Source: Fistularia commersonii | Lineage: Eukaryota; Chordata; Actinopteri; Syngnathiformes; Fistulariidae | NCBI GenBank assembly: GCA_037954325.1 | Contig: JBBMNZ010000015.1 | Coordinates: forward strand, 16,211,001 to 16,275,000 | Length of the DNA stretch: 64,000 nucleotides | Reading direction: 5' to 3' | Shown here: positions 1 through 12,219 of the stretch, piece by piece | How the letters are laid out: each line of letters begins with the position of its first letter | Numbering within the stretch: position 1 is the stretch's first letter | The notes under the pieces: model-generated | Seen by the model: only the letters and a program-made list of their open reading frames with translations | Told to the model about the DNA's origin: nothing | Databases searched by the model: none | Program-made: the position numbers and the translations under genes

Positions 1-1017
1 GCTCTCTGTCTCCATTTTTTTTGCTAAATGTTTATTTAATTGGTTAATGCAACATGTTTGGCCCTCTAATGCGGGCAGGTGGAAAATGTCGACCGGTTAA
101 ACGTTTTAAACGCCGAGCCGAACAAATTGTCCAGACCCCGATCCGGAGGACTTTTCCTCCTTCCAAGATGTATCGGATCGGTTTTATTTTGACGAGCTGT
201 CATCGTACGAGCGAACGCTTCTTCTCGGGATGAGAAACACCCGCGGTACCTCGCCGTATCACCCGGCTCGATTCGACGGCACCGCCAGCGCCGTAAATCA
301 AACACCTCCCTCTTAACAGATGCCATAAAAAGCAAACATTATAATCCTCATGAAGGGAGAATTTATCGCCGGACGGTTGACTTGATCTAAGTGCCCCTAA
401 TAAATTCCCCACCCAGTGTATTGATCACCATTATTCAAACGTTACTTGTCGCCTTCATGGTATTGCATATGTCGGAAAAAATGGCGGAAAGACGAGGCAC
501 GTCGGACAACGCCCGCGCGAACGCGCACGTCGGCCCGAACGTCCCGCGACGGCCGCTGTAAACACTGCAAACGGAGGATTTACGGCGAGGCCTATCAGGA
601 GCTAATAACGAAGTCAGATGATCCGACGGTCTCAGGAACGGCCTTTGCTGGATTTGTTCTGGAGACGCGTCCACCAGAATAGCACATCTCTGCGCACGAG
701 CAGGAGTTCACGCCAGGAACCGGCTGATAGGTTTACGTCGCCGCCTGAGACGCAGATAATTGGCTTCGGCTCACGTCGACTCGATATATCCACCCGAAAT
801 GGGGACCGTCTTCGTGGGTGACGAGCCAGACTCGATATCGATTTAGCAACTGGGTCGATTTTCATCCGTCGTCCAATCGGATCGCAGCAAACGCATCCTG
901 GAGGTGAATTGACTTGACGCCTGAATGAAGAGAGCTGCGTTTAAGCCCACCCGACATCAGAATACTCACTCCTGCTGCATCTAAAGACAAGTTTTTCGAG
1001 ATTTTAGATTAAATAAT
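1..1017. other. Gene-free stretch, no recognised feature
   Basis: Mixed-composition, fairly CpG-rich sequence with only short overlapping open frames (under 90 codons) on both strands. None has recognisable protein similarity, and none is flanked by convincing splice sites. I see nothing further to annotate. Confidence 0.5.
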
Positions 1018-1640
1018 ATAAACTTTATTGATTCCCACAGGGGAAATTCTCTTGTCTCAGCGTTGTAGTGTCAATAAATATGAATAGAAATACAAATAGA
1101 AGATAGCAAAAGACATCCACGAATAAATATATTTTATTTATGTATAATAAATAAAATATATTTATTTTATTTATTTTATATATATTTTAAATCTATTTTA
1201 TTATTTTATCATAATATATAATAAAGACAATTTATATGTTTTTACTTGAAACTCTGGCACAACATTTTATTTATTTTATATGTATTTTAAATATATTTTA
1301 AATATACTTTATTTTATTATTTTATCATAATATATAATAAAGACAATTTATATGTTTTTACTTGAAACTCTGGCACAACAATTTCCTTCGGGATAAATAA
1401 AGTTGTTCTCATCTCATCTCATCTCAAATAGACAACAGAGAGAACAACAACATCAATGGGGGGAAAAAAACATGAACAACCAAACAGGGATAGGAACATA
1501 AACAGAGTGGCAATAGAAATTATAAAAACGAAAAGAAATAAGCAAGATACAAATGGGCAACGTGTGAATGGGGGATGAAGTGCGGTTGTGGGAGCTCAGA
1601 TTCACCTCCTGTTGTGCCGTCCAGACTGCTGTTATACAAA
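1018..1640 (-). repeat. LINE-like 3' tail (family B), interrupted
   Basis: The left end reads 'actttattgattcccacagg', a form of the motif common at the 3' ends of fish non-LTR retrotransposons (here the complement of the 3' end). The following sequence, with a run about mouse-over 'aagacatccacgaataaat', recurs at 35545-35830, and the left end also resembles 54080-54175. At 35.7 kb the sequence runs straight from the ATCCACGAATAAAT segment into a GAGAAAAACAACAACATCA-like segment. Here those two parts are separated by the AT-rich insert at 1131-1427, so this copy was split by a later insertion. The right boundary is approximate. Family assignment (Rex/RTE-type or other) is not possible by eye. 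Confidence 0.5.
1131..1427 (+). mobile_element. LINE-like 3' tail (family A) inserted in family B tail
   Basis: Very AT-rich sequence ending in 'ctggcacaacaatttccttc', 'gggataaataaagttgttct' and a short (CATCT)n tail. The same 3' end occurs at about 20700-20765 (+), 31125-31330 (-) and 35838-35995 (-), so it is the conserved end of a 5'-truncated non-LTR element. Within it a block of roughly 100-118 bp (1164-1263, then 1264-1379, each ending in the CTTGAAACTCTGGCACAAC motif) is tandemly duplicated. It splits the surrounding family B tail, so it is the younger insertion. Confidence 0.5.
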
Positions 1641-4600
1641 AAGACTGCGAGTCTCTCACAGGGTCACTATTTACAAAACAAAACTAGATTCTTTGCTATT
1701 TTTTCCCCACCATGTCATGTTTTCAGCGGGTATTTGCAGAGGCTCTGCTATTTCAGTCCATTGTTTTTCTTTCCCCGCTCGGTCGTGATACGTCGGAAAG
1801 TTGACGTGGTCCAAGCGGAGCTGTTCCGCCCACGGCTCCACCATTTGCTCCTCTTTCTGGACGCTCCACGCCGATTCGGGACGTCCTTCGCCGTTCACGT
1901 TCAATCCGCAACCCAAAGAAACACCGTCTCAGCAGCCAACACCGAAAGACTCTCGATAATATCAAACGTTTGTTATTGTCGCAAGTCCGAGACTGGGAAA
2001 AGACTGAAAACATCTCATATAACCGTTGGATACTCAACCATCAAGATGATGGAGCGTGCTGCGACTTTCAGTTTTACGTCTTTTGTCGTAAACCCAGCGT
2101 AAATCGGTCAAACGTACCTTCTCCAGCGTCTTCCATCGTGACGCGGCTTGTTCGGGTTTTGTCGGAGCTCATCTATTGGTTGTTGATCGTGTTATATCAC
2201 CGTAAAAGCTGAAAGATTCGCGATAATATCGTATCTAGTTGCTTTAAGCCAGTGCTTTTCTTACATATTAGAAGAAACCATAGTATAATTTGTCTCTAAA
2301 ATTGATCTATATGCACCTCTATACATCATTGTATCCTCATTAACATTGAAAAAAAGAAATCAACTTGCAAACAGAATAACTTTATTAACATCTATGAATA
2401 TTACAGTGCTCGCTGGTTTACTGCAGTCGCTTTCACAAAGCGGGACGTTTGTTGCCAATATTCGTCACGTTTTCGCTGAAAAAGCTCAAGCGGCTTATCA
2501 GCGTCACAGGGGTGAAATGTCTTTAAGCGGGGCCTTCATTTATTTGGCTTCATGCCGTCCGCCACAAACATTTTTAGACCCGGTAAACACAGTCTTCCCT
2601 CGTCTCCCGCCGTAGCCTCAGTGAAGCCAAGCGCTACGTACGCGTCGTCGTATTTCCTCGTCTTAGCTTTCGGGTGACTTTCTCTCACCCCCTTTCTTAT
2701 CGTCCCAGTTCAATATTTTTCCATGGTGTCTCTTGAGGGTTTGTTGACTGCACTTCATATTTCCTGCGTGTTCAGAGCAAAAAAAAAAAAAAAAGCCCTA
2801 CACCTACATAGAGCTAATGCTACAGGTTCCCCGTGGTAAACCCAAGACGCGGAAAAGACTGATATGAAACCGCTTCATACTGAATGATCGAGATGGTCGG
2901 CGAGTCCAGTAAGACTCCGAAAACCTCCTTCCGACTTTGAGTGTTCAAACCGTGAAAGTCCTCGGGTGTAAGCTCGGCGCTAAACGTAGCGTGGGGAGCA
3001 CATTCTGCGTCCCATCACCTAGAAACCCCAGTTTCTTCATTCTGCATGCCGAAATATCCACAGGCTAGCCCCTTCAGTGCGTGGACGTCGGGCGAATCGG
3101 TGAATACGATTCACCGCAAAGCGCGATGTAAGCGGAGGACGTTTATTTCCTTTTTCAAAGCGCCGACGGCATCAGTTTTTACGATTCCGTGTCCCTGTGT
3201 TTGAATGTTGGGTGCTCCGACGTCGTGTTCTCGGGACGGAAAAAGTGCGAAAACACTGACTGACCGACTGAGAGTTCCAGTCCAAATAGATCAAGAAAGT
3301 TGTTTCTAAAAAAATTGTGATTTTTCAGTTCCGTCTGCAGCAAAACTGCCCGTTTTCTCATTTCCGGCTCAGATAACGCGGCCGCGGGTTTTCCCGGCCA
3401 CGCCCGTGCTCATCAGATCCAGTCTAAAAGCAAATCGGACAAAATTGCAACCATTACGTGCGCATCGTGCAGCCATTATACACCCCTGCACGACCACCCC
3501 TGTTCGGAGATGTGTAAAAAGGGAAGGTGTGTAATGGAAAAGGTTGCTTTCTACCGTTGGCATGAGCCATTTGTCGTCGTGCGTGCGCGTCGAGACAGAA
3601 TGCATTTACATGAACACCGGCGGTAATCTTGGGAGCTAGACATCCCCGTCCGCGGGACACCGACGTGTAATCCACGCCTTATCTCCCGAGCGAGCGCTGT
3701 ACCATTCCGGACACGCCATCTGGCAAAAGAACATCTTCATTTGTTTTCCAGGTGGGTCCCGCCACGGACTTCACTTATTTAACAAGGTCAATCCTCAGCA
3801 GCTTCAAAGGCTCCGCCGGGAGAGGAGGGGGGGGGGGGAAAGCGGCTGATTTTTCGCCGGCGAGTGATTTAGTGGACCGAAGGAGTGGGTTGTGAAGTTA
3901 TTTATAGGTATTATTTTAACACAATCGCAGGGCGCCGATTCCCACCCCCATTGTAATGTGCCTCGGCTGCTTGGCATACTTTTGTATTCTATATATGACA
4001 ACGAGACAAGGGTTGTTTCCTGTACCACTCCCAATTGTTGCCGTGGCGACACTTAGCCCAAAATATATCGGGCGGCCGCGACGGGGAGGGTCGCGGAATG
4101 CAGTTCGCCCGACGTGCGACCGCGGCCTTATCTCTAATTGCCTATTTCTTAGAATAATACCAAATGGATGTGCGGCAAAGCCCCTTTCCTCTTTGAGCCG
4201 GGATTAAGGCGGTTCGAAGCCGCCAGTCTTCGTGCGTGTGTTGTCCCCGGCAACCGGTGCAATTTTGATTTGAAGGAGGAGATTGAGGGGATTTATGGTT
4301 ACATACGTAATGACACAGTAATACAACAGCACCCTTTTTTTTTTTTTTTTTCCCTCCTCCCCCATCGGGGGGTAATCCTACGTGTTTGCTATCGGAACGT
4401 CATGTTAGCGCTTCTGTACTTCACACTTGCTTTTCCTCCCTTGTAATTTTAAAACCAGTCATTGCCTTCTCATGTGCACGCAGGCAGATCGGTAATTTAT
4501 TCTAAAAATATTGTAATTAAGCCCGGGGGGGGTCATGTAAACACCTTAATCTAATTATATTACCTTAATTAAAGTCACATTCGCGGGATTAATGTCACGA

Positions 4601-6463
4601 TTAAAGAATGTGGAGCACGGCGGTATTAGCTGACTTCTTTTTTAACACGGCTCTGACCTGAAAAAGCCGCGACGAGACCAGTCGCGAGAGGCCGCGCAGG
4701 TCGCCCCATATTCGGAGCAGCCGTCGTTTTATTTTCGTTTTTTTTTTTTTTTTTTAAATACCTCAAATCGCACGCTTTTAGGCGCCGGCGTGGGACGAAC
4801 GTGGGAAAAGGCTGGTTCCGCGCGTGACGTGTGACACATCGCTTGGACGCGTTTGAATGCAGCGCGCGTTCGCGCAGAACATCGGGTCTTATTCCGAGAA
4901 GCACGGATCAAGAACGCGCTCGGCTCCCGTGCACAAAGGCATTCCCCCGGAAAACTGTCAGGGGTGCCGCTCAGCCGGGAATTAACTTCCTCGACTCAAC
5001 ACGAGCGAGGAATTACCTGGAAATGATCAATACTAAGTATGCGGTTGCTAAATAGGACGAGAACCCCCTTAAAAAAAAAAAAAAAAAAAAAAAAAAATTC
5101 TTCAAATCACGAGGGATTTATGATGATATACATATCAACTCTGCCAGATTTATTTTTCCCCGTTTATTTATTTATTTCACTTGAAATCAGGCTGTTCCTG
5201 AAAGGCTGGGTTCGTTTATTTTTGCAAGATAAAATGTAAAAATAATAATTAGGCCATAGGTTGAGCGGCTCCGGAGGCCCCCCTCGCCGCCGCCGCCGGC
5301 GGGGTTCCTCGGCCGATACCCGCGCGGGGGGGACGCGGGTGAAACGTGCGAGCCGACGTGTCGGTTGTCGCTCCCCGGTCTTTTCCGTGACATCCCCTCG
5401 CCATCCACGGGCCCGGGAGGAAGACGGCCTCCTCTTAGGGGTCATGAGAAAACCACTGGGTGACTTTCCCAACGTCGGGCCCGGGGACTCTCTTAAAGGC
5501 ACACACACTTCCTCGTTGCATCTTCCTCTTCCTTTTTGTCTCTCCACGTCTTCCTTTTAAAGGCAGCATCGCACGCTGCCAGGCTGATGTGTTTTTTTTT
5601 TTGTTTTTTGTTTTTTTGTTTGTTCTCCCCATCTCTGGCGCTTTTTATACCCGCTAATTCAGAGGGGGAATCTCTGGCGGACGGTCCGTCGTGTTTGCCT
5701 GCATTGTTTTGCTTCTGGGCTGATGTTTTTCCTCCCTTATCTTACAGAGGGGGTTGTTTCTTCCGAGAACTTCAAATAAATACATGTCATGGTCTTTTTT
5801 TTTTTTTTTTTTTTTAATATTTTCGTCATTTCTCCAGGGTTTACCCCGCGTCATAGCGGCGGCGCCGCTCACACAACACGAGAGCGCAGCGTCAGCCCCG
5901 CACCCGTGTCCTAATTTAAGGTTGCTCGTAGCCAGGCTTTGACAGTTCACTGCTTAATGACTGTTTACGTCCACGGGAGGTTTATCAGGGGGCCGTCTGG
6001 CTGCTTCGCCGGCGACTCTTCCTCTTCACACGTCAGATGACAGACCCCCCCCCCCCCCCCCTTTCCCTCCCTCTGGATTCTCTGAATGTGACTCCGGGTC
6101 GAAAAACGGCCGATGACTTTTCCCGTCGCAGGAGCTACGTGGAAAATCGGTGAAAAAAAGCCCGGAAATTTTTCATTTCAAGGGCGGTTTGCGCGTTCGC
6201 CTCATAGCGAGAAGGTCCCGGGATGGATTCCCACAAAGGGGGGGGGGGGCTTTCTCTGTGGAGCCTCCTTGTTGGCTTCGTCCTACGGCCCAAAAATGAG
6301 TTGCATGGTTGCATCAGTTTGCAACTACAAGGCATTTGCTTTGGTTGAGGGTGCTAAACAGAAAAGTAACAGGCATTGAATAAGTGAAAAAAAATGAGAT
6401 TATATAGAGATGTATCTATACGTGGACCTGCGATGGACCCGGGGTGAAGGCCGACTCTCAATA
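1641..6463. other. Gene-free stretch with homopolymer tracts
   Basis: No recognisable exon or transposon protein on either strand. It contains homopolymer tracts: A at 2779-2794, T near 4326-4342 and 4739-4755, A(27) at 5071-5097, T near 5796-5815 and C(17) at 6045-6061. A GC-rich patch lies at about 5260-5440, with CGCCGCCGCCGG repeats. The longest frames (for example 1575-2102, 175 codons) show no domain, have no splice context and look like chance open frames. Confidence 0.5.
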
Positions 6464-6543
6464 AACACTTTGAATCTTGAATGTCAGGGTCGCCCAATCC
6501 CACCTGTCATTGGGCGACCCTGAAATTGTAGATTCAAAGTGTT
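6464..6543. repeat. 80-nt hairpin with 35-bp arms
   Basis: The left arm is 6464-6498 and the right arm 6509-6543, and 32 of 35 positions are complementary around a 10-nt loop. The arms share AACACTTTGAATCT at the outside and TCAGGGTCGCCCAAT next to the loop. It lies immediately after a phrase (CGATGGACCCGGGGTGAAGG) that resembles a common fish repeat. It could be a miniature foldback element or a miRNA-like precursor; no known miRNA is recognised in it. Confidence 0.6.
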
Positions 6544-7126
6544 CACTGTCGTGTGTGCACTTCGGAAACGTATTTCCCCGTACAGTGAATTTCTCACTTT
6601 GCTGTCCACGGTGCATTTGGATTTGTATTGACGATAAATCATTATTGTAAACATTATTGTAAATATAAACAGGGTTGGCAGTGCACGTTAAACATTGAGT
6701 GCAACTCACAACGTGCAGGTGAGAACAGTTGCAATGGGAGTAGTTCCATGTGCAGCGCTGCACTTAAAGTAGCAGTGGACAACTTTCGTTTTTCAGTATT
6801 TAACCTGAATACACTTTATATTGGACAATTACAATGCTGTTGAACAATAATATCAATTCCCCATAATGTAGCATCAGTGGGAGCCCTGGGCTTGTTTCCC
6901 CGCTGCCAGATGCTCCCATGTGAGGGTTACGGGAGACAGTGGCGCTCGAATCGTGTGAGGTATATCACGTCTACTCTGTACTCTTGTTTTGATGGTTGTC
7001 ACCGCAGAAATCCCCGCCTCACAAAGACGCGGTTCAAAAAGGAAGAAGGGCTTTCAGTGCTTCTGTGACAATATCAGGATATTCTGCTTTGAGTTTAACA
7101 CCCAGGAGGGAAAGAGATTTAGAGTG

Positions 7127-7370
7127 ATTTCCTGACTATTGAGCGCGCCTGAATATAAGCCGCACCGGCTAGATGATCGCTATCTTGGTCTTCCTCCTGC
7201 GCATTAAAACAGTTAAAGTTGTCTTCTTCTGTGTCAGAATGGAACGGGCTCAGAATTTCACGGTCACCTCATTGGTCCGATGTGACGAGGCTAAATGTTT
7301 TGGCGGCTTGTTAGCCGGATTGCTGTTTAAACTGCAGTGTTCAAATCGTGGGGAAAAAAAGTAGCCGCTT
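7127..7370 (+). mobile_element. Non-autonomous DNA element, family M1, copy 1
   Basis: Starts with a degraded terminus (CTGACTATTGAGCGCGCCTG) and continues AATATAAGCCGCACCGGCTA. It then carries the internal block ATCTTGGTCTTCCTCCTGCG and the right segment AAATCGTGGGG...GTAGCCGCTT. The same order of blocks occurs at 18545-19117, 29490-29775, 51248-51637 and 58552-59001. It has no coding capacity; a 63-codon frame at 7173-7364 lies wholly inside the repeat and is not a gene. Confidence 0.65.
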
Positions 7371-10029
7371 CTTTTGCGGAAAGAAATGAAGCATAGCGGA
7401 TGCGGAGCTTGTGCGTCACCTGTTGCGATGAATCTATAACTTTGTCGGAATCTTGATGTTTTCTTTTAAATCCAGGTTTCCTTTTGCAGACCTTTTTCTT
7501 GTTTCCTCTCGAAAATCTCTCCGGCGATTTTTGTTTTTGGCTCGTTTTCTTTAAGGGCGAGCTGATTTGTGAAACGGCGCGACGGAGTTGAGTGCGGCAG
7601 TTAGGCGAAGACGGATACAGTCGTTTTTCATGAAAAAGACTATCATTTGTGCTGGATTGTCTACGTTTGTGTGAAACCGGTATTTGAAGCCGGTGGCCCG
7701 TGCACTGCAGCCTCCGCCATCGAGCTCGCTGTGCTAAAGTGCTATGAGTGGCAGTAAGGCACTCAGGTGCGACATAAATTACATTCACCGGCATCATTTT
7801 CTGCCGCTCCTCTGTTCGGGGAATAACGATGCCTTTCCAGTTTTTCCTCAAATCTCCATTTGATTCCCTTGAGTTTTTGCACTGAATGTGGTTAATTTCA
7901 TGATCTTCATCACATAGCGACTTCTAAATAACACAAATAAATAGACAAAACATCCTTGCGTTCATACCAGGCGCAGATTGTACCGCAGTTGATGTCATCA
8001 TGTGCTGAATTTTGGATTTATTTCCTTCCTGGGCATTATTTGTGCCGTACGACGCACCAGTTAAGCGGCGGTTATGCGAGCCGTGATATTGCTAAACGCT
8101 ACGAGGCACTTTCTGCCCTTCACCTCGTCCGGACGGCGCCTCCGCTGTGAGTAACCGCGGCTCAAGCGTCCAGCGACAGATGTTGCGACCGGCAGTCAAC
8201 AACAACCACAGCCCCGTATCCTTTTGACCTGTCGATCAAAAAAAAAAAAAAAAAAAGTTAATAAAGCTGTGGACAGACGGGAATTGAGGGCACGGGCTTA
8301 GACAAGATAGGCTTTGTTCAATTTTCTTACTTGAGGTATTTAGGTGGGGGGTGGGAGTCAGAGACCGATGCACTTGTGACTTCAGGCACATTGACATAAT
8401 CCCACTTCCCCTCCTGAAGTGTCCCTGCATTTGGACCGTTTTATTTTATTATTGTCTTTCGTGGCCAACCGGTTGTTGATTTATACCCCCCGATGTATGA
8501 ATAGCAACATGCTCAAACCTTTTGTGTATCAACGAAACAACGCTGTCATTGTATTTGCTTCCTGCTCTTAAGCCCGAACGTGTTTTTCCTTGACAAAGTG
8601 TCGTGCATTTATAGCGTCTGATGTCAGCAGGCGTAACAGAATGTCAGGACACGTGGAAACAAAAGAGCTGCCCTGCACAGAAATGTTTCCACGCGTCAGT
8701 TTTAATTCGGCTCCTCGGTTAAATGCTAGCCGAGACGCAAAAAAGATCTGGGGGCCTCCCGAAATGAGCCGTCCGTCTCGACCGGTCACACGGATTCTTG
8801 TGCCGTTACTTTGGCGACGCGGTCGCAGGTAAATCGAACAATGCGATCGATCACACCATTTCTAGCCCCGTCTGACAAAACTGATTCGAGTTGCTTTTAA
8901 TTAAGGAAACCCCCAAAAGCCTGACGATATCATCCGCAGAGAAGTTACGTTCATATTAGGAAATTAGCTTCCCCGGTTGCCCTTTCTGGCAGCGCGCAGT
9001 TTTGGACACGCAGATACGAACCCGCCTTTTTAATTCACAGCCGCCGCCGATACCCCTGCACACACCGGGAAAAAAAACAAGCTGACATTAGTAAATGTAC
9101 AATTACACCGGCCCGGCGGAATACACAGCGATTAATTGAGAATAAGGTGACACCGGCAGGCAGTAATGTGGAAGAAGTCATTATAGTCACGCTATTAAGC
9201 AAAGCCCCTCGAGGTATCGCGGCTGTATTGGTGTTTTCACCGAGGCAGAACAAGCCAAGAGGCGCTTTTAGATGGACCCTCAGAGGCGCAGTTGGTTTTC
9301 TTTTCAACCTCGTCTCCTCGTCTCGGGGAAAAAATGGATATAATGCCACTGCTAAATATTGATAACCTGTGGGATGTTTAATAAATGTTGGGTTTGACGT
9401 CTTTCCTCGGCTCCTCACGCCCTCCGGTTTTCCACGCGCTGCCTCGATGAGGCGAGACGTGAGGCATCGAGACCTTCGTGAGAAGTTTCTCAAACAACCG
9501 CGGGGACAATTCGCGTCTCTACGTTCCACTTTCTGTCTGCAAAATGCGACGCGCGGTGGAAACTCAGCCACAAGCGGCATTTTCCTTGGGTTTGACTGCC
9601 GCGAAAGAGCGGGAACCGGCGTCGGTAAAGACCGAGCAGAACAATGAACGCTCTTATCAAAGATTATTTAAAAGGTCAGATTAATGTCTCATCTGGAGCT
9701 CCTGGCGTGGGCCTCAAAGGAAAAGATTACAAAAACAGCTTCTTTCGCTAAGTTGTTTGAGAATTTTATTTTGATATCGCCCGACTCGCGATAAAGGGCT
9801 TCACAGGTTGAAGGACGTATTATTTGGATCAACATTAGCCTTTCTTTCAGACACCATGAATGGATGCAAGGCCAAACGGGCATCTGATCTCATTCAAAAT
9901 ACCAAACATGTTTTCAAAGAATACAATGTTTCTTTATCCCGGTGGGGAAATTTCAACCACACACAGCAGGAGCTTCTACTCAAAAAATAGAAGAACTAAG
10001 AATAAGCAATAAACAGCGCTAAAAATATA
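7371..10029. other. Gene-free stretch
   Basis: No recognised exon. A 174-codon minus-strand frame at 7327-7851 and a 181-codon minus-strand frame at 9035-9580 have no domain I recognise. The first begins inside the M1 repeat. A T/A homopolymer is at 8239-8256. Otherwise I see nothing to annotate. Confidence 0.5.
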
Positions 10030-10349
10030 TACTGCTCAAAAAAACTAAAGGGAACCCTTAAGCAACACAATGTAAATCCATTGTAAATCAAAGTGTCCAC
10101 TTAGGAAGCAACACTGATTCCTTTTTGACTTGTTTTAAGGACATGACATCAACATTGGTGTGTTTTTCCACTTTCATTTGGAGTGTGACTCCAAATCAAG
10201 ATCTTCATCGTTTCACGATTTTTATCGATAATTATTGTGTGATTTTGTCATCAGCACGTTCAACATGTAAAGAAAGTGTTGTAGAAGAATATGTCATTCA
10301 TTCATATCTAGGATGTTTTCTTTTAATATTCCCTTTCTTGAGCAGTTTA
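10030..10349. mobile_element. TIR-bearing MITE, family M2, copy 1
   Basis: The left terminus TACTGCTCAAAAAAACTAAA and the right terminus (complement of CCCTTTCTTGAGCAGTTTA) are inverted repeats. Internal blocks (AACACAATGTAA, GTGTCCACTTAGGAAGCAAC, TTGTGTGATTTTGTCATCAG) match the copy at 62422-62781. It is non-coding and about 320 bp long. This terminal sequence is widespread in teleost genomes; I cannot assign the superfamily by eye. Confidence 0.8.
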
Positions 10350-10779
10350 TATACATATATAGGTAGGTAAACCATGTGACAATACATAAACAGAATAAAC
10401 ATGTGCAAAATTTGCAACTAGCTGCAAACAACAGTCACACTTGGGATCAATAGCGAGACGGATTTGAGTGGATGCACGCTCCAAACAACCAGGAAAGACC
10501 CGCCGCCAGAACCAGCCCTCGGTAACGTCCACATGAGCCTCAGGTCATGTGATCCAACAAGGTCATTTGTTTACCTTTTCACCTTCCGATCCCACAAAGT
10601 TGCTATTTTGTACCATGGAAACTCCCCATTAGAGTCGATGAATGAATGAGTGGATGAGAGTCTATTGAAGGCAGAGCTGGGCGTTAAATAGCCGTTGTTC
10701 AACATCGACCTCCTGCACTGAGTCCACGTGACCCCCGAAAACAGAGCGAGCCTCCTTCTGCAGTTTGTGGATCCTATTC

Positions 10780-11130
10780 CTGTCCTGACTGACAGGAAAA
10801 CTTTATTTGTCCCTGAAGGGCAGTTGTAAGTATAGTTTAAAGAAAAAAAGAGAGGAAAAAAAGATAATTTTATATTTAATAATTTCAGAAATAATAATAA
10901 TAATTTTAAAAATAAAATATAATTTCGTTTCGTAATGTAATTAATTTGCACACACGCACACAAAATAAATGAAATAAGAAAGATTAAAATATATTTTTAT
11001 ATAAATGTTTTTCATGTAAAAAAATTAACAATTAATAAAATAAATTAAGAAAAAAAAAAAAATTAATAAAAGTATACATATATATTAATTTAATATTATT
11101 ATTATTATTTTATTTATTTTGTGTGTGTGT
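10780..11130 (-). repeat. LINE-like tail fragment followed by AT-rich low complexity
   Basis: Reads 'aactttatttgtccctgaag' followed by GGCAGTTG, which resembles the 3'-end motif of fish non-LTR elements in reverse orientation. It is followed by about 250 bp of A/T-rich low-complexity DNA (AATAATAATAAT, TTATTATTATTATTTT). No coding sequence. Confidence 0.4.
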
Positions 11131-12101
11131 GTATCAATGAATTACAAAATTGTGCAATATTGTGCTGCTGCTCCAAAGAAAACGGCTTATGCCACGACAG
11201 TATCGAATGAGTGAGTCAAAATAATGCTTTGGCGAAGTCAGATAAATCCAAGATGATCACCACTCTGTAGAAACCTAGCTTTTAATAAAAATCCAAACTA
11301 TAAAATCCTCAAATGTTGAGCCAATTTTGAGAGGTATTCCATAACTTTATGCGTCATAACATGTTCATGTGCAGCAAAACAAAATACAGTTCTGCACTTT
11401 TGCAGAAGTGCAAAAAAGTATCGGGTGCAGAGACGATATCATGTCAAGAAATAATGTCAAACATTAAAATTAAGTATTTATAAGGCATTATTTTTATTTC
11501 AATATGTACATTATATCTATAGGAAAGGAAAAACACAGCAGTTGTGCAGCAAACAAATCCAGATGTATATCTACACATCCATAGGAAGAAAATCATCTGG
11601 CACCCCTCCTGCACAAGGACATCCCATCGCCAGCGGGAAACATGTTTTATCATGAGGTCAGAGGACTTAACTGCGGCATCCTTCACGCTCCCGGTTCATC
11701 TTATTACTGTAACCATCGACCTGCCGGTGATGACTTACTCAGTCCCGCAAACGCCGTTTTTCACGTCGGACGCAGCCACTCGGCTTCCCTCGACTCCGGC
11801 GCCTCATCTCCGCCCCGCGTGTTCCTCAGCCGTCTCCTTTGTCGTTTTCATTTTTGGCTCCGGCGGAGGGCGGTGATGGAGCCGGAGCATCTTCGTCGAA
11901 GCGGCTCCATCCGGTATGGCGCCCACCGGGTGTCTGGATGGTTGTCGGACTCGCGTTCGGACCCGTTCGGGGGTCGTGACGACATTGAGACTCGTTGTTT
12001 TTAGCCCGTCAAGGTCAGCGGCTTTGCGAGGCCTCGTTCCCTGTCAGACAACGGAAAGACGCAGATACAAGAACATCGACTTATAGATTTGTACGTCAAT
12101 G
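11131..12101. other. Gene-free stretch
   Basis: Two overlapping plus-strand frames (11544-11876 and 11642-12004) lie in a GC-rich patch. They have no recognisable domain, and I treat them as chance frames. Nothing else is visible. Confidence 0.4.
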
Positions 12102-12150
12102 AAGTAACAATTTCATAGTGAGGACGGATGATAGGCAGACGTCTATTTTT
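12102..12150 (+). repeat. Direct repeat, left copy
   Basis: A segment containing TTTCATAGTGAGGACGGATG recurs in the same orientation at 13158-13207 with only small differences. The two copies flank the pogo-like relic at about 12220-12900. They may be part of a larger composite repeat or a flanking duplication. Confidence 0.6.
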
Positions 12151-12219
12151 TTAATAGCACACGAACAACCAACACTACCTCTGGGTATCGACATATCATG
12201 CGCCCCTGCTTTACAACAT

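Noticed and set aside
1575..2102. 175-codon plus-strand frame
   Set aside because: Starts in a LINE tail fragment, has no recognisable domain, and overlaps equally long frames on the other strand.
7327..7851. 174-codon minus-strand frame
   Set aside because: Part of it lies in the M1 repeat, it has no domain, and codon content looks random. No splice or promoter context.
9035..9580. 181-codon minus-strand frame
   Set aside because: No domain, no splice sites, no similarity that I recognise.
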